Source of the DNA: Oscillospiraceae bacterium
GTDB lineage: Bacteria; Bacillota; Clostridia; Oscillospirales; Oscillospiraceae
Reading direction: 5' to 3'
Assembly (NCBI GenBank): GCA_031282225.1
Contig: JAITEC010000018.1
Location: 1-6,126, forward strand
Length of the DNA stretch: 6,126 nucleotides
A model generated the notes under the pieces. It saw nothing but the letters and a program-made list of their open reading frames with translations. It had not been told where the DNA came from and did not search any database. How positions within the stretch are numbered: position 1 is the stretch's first letter; every line of letters begins with the position of its first letter. Below, one piece after another: positions 5,666 through 6,126 of the stretch. The position numbers and the translations under genes are program-made.

Positions 5666-6126
5666 TCGTCGTACTCCATTTTGCGCATCATGCCCATCTG
5701 GTACTGATCGCCGATGCGCGTCTCCCCGGTGCAGTAAGAACACGCAGCCGCCGGCGTGGTGAAGCGCAGCCTGGCATCGGCGAGCGCCTCCACGCCGCGC
5801 GCGCCGGACAGTTTTTTTGCCAGCATGAACGCGCCCTGACCCGTAATCCCGTTGACGGACAGCACCTGCGCGCTGCCGTTCGCCTGGCGCACGCTCCACG
5901 CGAAGACCTCGCGCTCCGCCTGCGAGACCACGTCCCCCTTTGTCACTACTATTATGTCGGCGAATTTCAACATTGGGCCAATCTTGCGCGGCGTATTGAT
6001 GCCGGACAGATTATCCACCACGCATACGCTCATAATGCCGTTTATGTGCGGGGAGCACCTGTTGCACAGCCCGGCGCTCTCGATAATAAGTACTTCAAGT
6101 CCCCTCCGGCGCCCCCAGGACAGGCC
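5662..6126 (-). CDS. UreG/HypB-like G3E GTPase, partial (N-terminus outside window)
   Basis: The open frame runs off the right edge of the window, so only the last 154 residues are seen; the P-loop lies beyond it. The fragment fits the SIMIBI G3E GTPases UreG and HypB, which deliver nickel to urease and hydrogenase. E-V-L-I-I-E-S-A-G (fragment residues 11-19) matches the UreG I-E-S-G-G switch region, V-V-D-N-L-S-G-I-N-T-P-R-K-I-G-P parallels the UreG V-I-D-V-A-G-G-D-K-I-P-R-K-G-G-P stretch, and T-K-G-D (62-65) takes the N-K-x-D guanine-specificity position. Unusual features are C-N-R-C-S-P-H (21-27) directly after the switch and a C-S-Y-C pair (129-132) near the C-terminus, both candidate metal ligands. 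No urease or hydrogenase genes are present. It is the most upstream visible gene of the operon. A shorter frame beginning at the internal ATG 6033 would remove the switch motif and is rejected. Confidence 0.8.
   Translation of the reverse strand, partial: GLSWGRRRGLEVLIIESAGLCNRCSPHINGIMSVCVVDNLSGINTPRKIGPMLKFADIIVVTKGDVVSQAEREVFAWSVRQANGSAQVLSVNGITGQGAFMLAKKLSGARGVEALADARLRFTTPAAACSYCTGETRIGDQYQMGMMRKMEYDE

Noticed and set aside
5666..5899. 78-codon N-terminal extension of the ABC ATPase frame
   Set aside because: The extension is Arg/Gly/Ala-rich and overlaps the C-terminal half of the GTPase. The ATG at 5665 has a GGAG at the right distance and the usual ATGA coupling to the GTPase stop.

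Overview
The window reads as chromosomal DNA of a moderately GC-rich Firmicute, most likely a member of the Clostridia. The evidence is a DUF1292 (YrzB-like) acidic small protein, a membrane-anchored parvulin-like foldase without a lipobox, strong AGGAGG-type ribosome binding sites, a MtaA-type URO-D protein, and a DUF364 protein that closely resembles the family found in Desulfitobacterium. No species call is possible from this sequence alone.

Plus-strand half (1-3329). A sigma-A-like promoter (19-47) drives a small DUF1292 gene (87-398). The 253-base gap behind it is not empty. It contains a roughly 190-nt element (about 439-628) whose ends pair through 11 bp and whose internal layout matches 6S RNA (SsrS). 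A 528-residue single-pass membrane protein with SurA/PrsA-like and two parvulin-like regions follows (652-2238). Then comes a 348-residue URO-D superfamily protein of the cobalamin/corrinoid methyltransferase type (2283-3329), which carries a His-x-Cys-Gly zinc-site motif but none of the true HemE signatures.

Minus-strand half (3346-6126, transcribed right to left). Four tightly packed genes form an apparent operon: a UreG/HypB-like G3E GTPase truncated by the window edge (5662-6126), an ABC-type ATPase with an extra N-terminal helical domain and no membrane partner (4643-5665), a DUF4213/DUF364 putative metal-chelation protein (3851-4627), and a THEP1-like P-loop NTPase (3346-3867). The spacings are a 4-bp ATGA overlap, 15 bp, and a 17-bp overlap.

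The minus-strand operon is the most interesting part. It combines three different nucleotide hydrolases with one metal-chelation-fold protein and shows no transporter or membrane component within the window. I infer a metal-insertion or metallocofactor-maturation module, by analogy with UreG/HypB chaperones. It converges on the URO-D methyltransferase-like gene with only 16 bp between stop codons, so a link to corrinoid or other metal-dependent C1 chemistry is possible but not shown. I see no mobile elements, CRISPR arrays, tRNAs or rRNAs.
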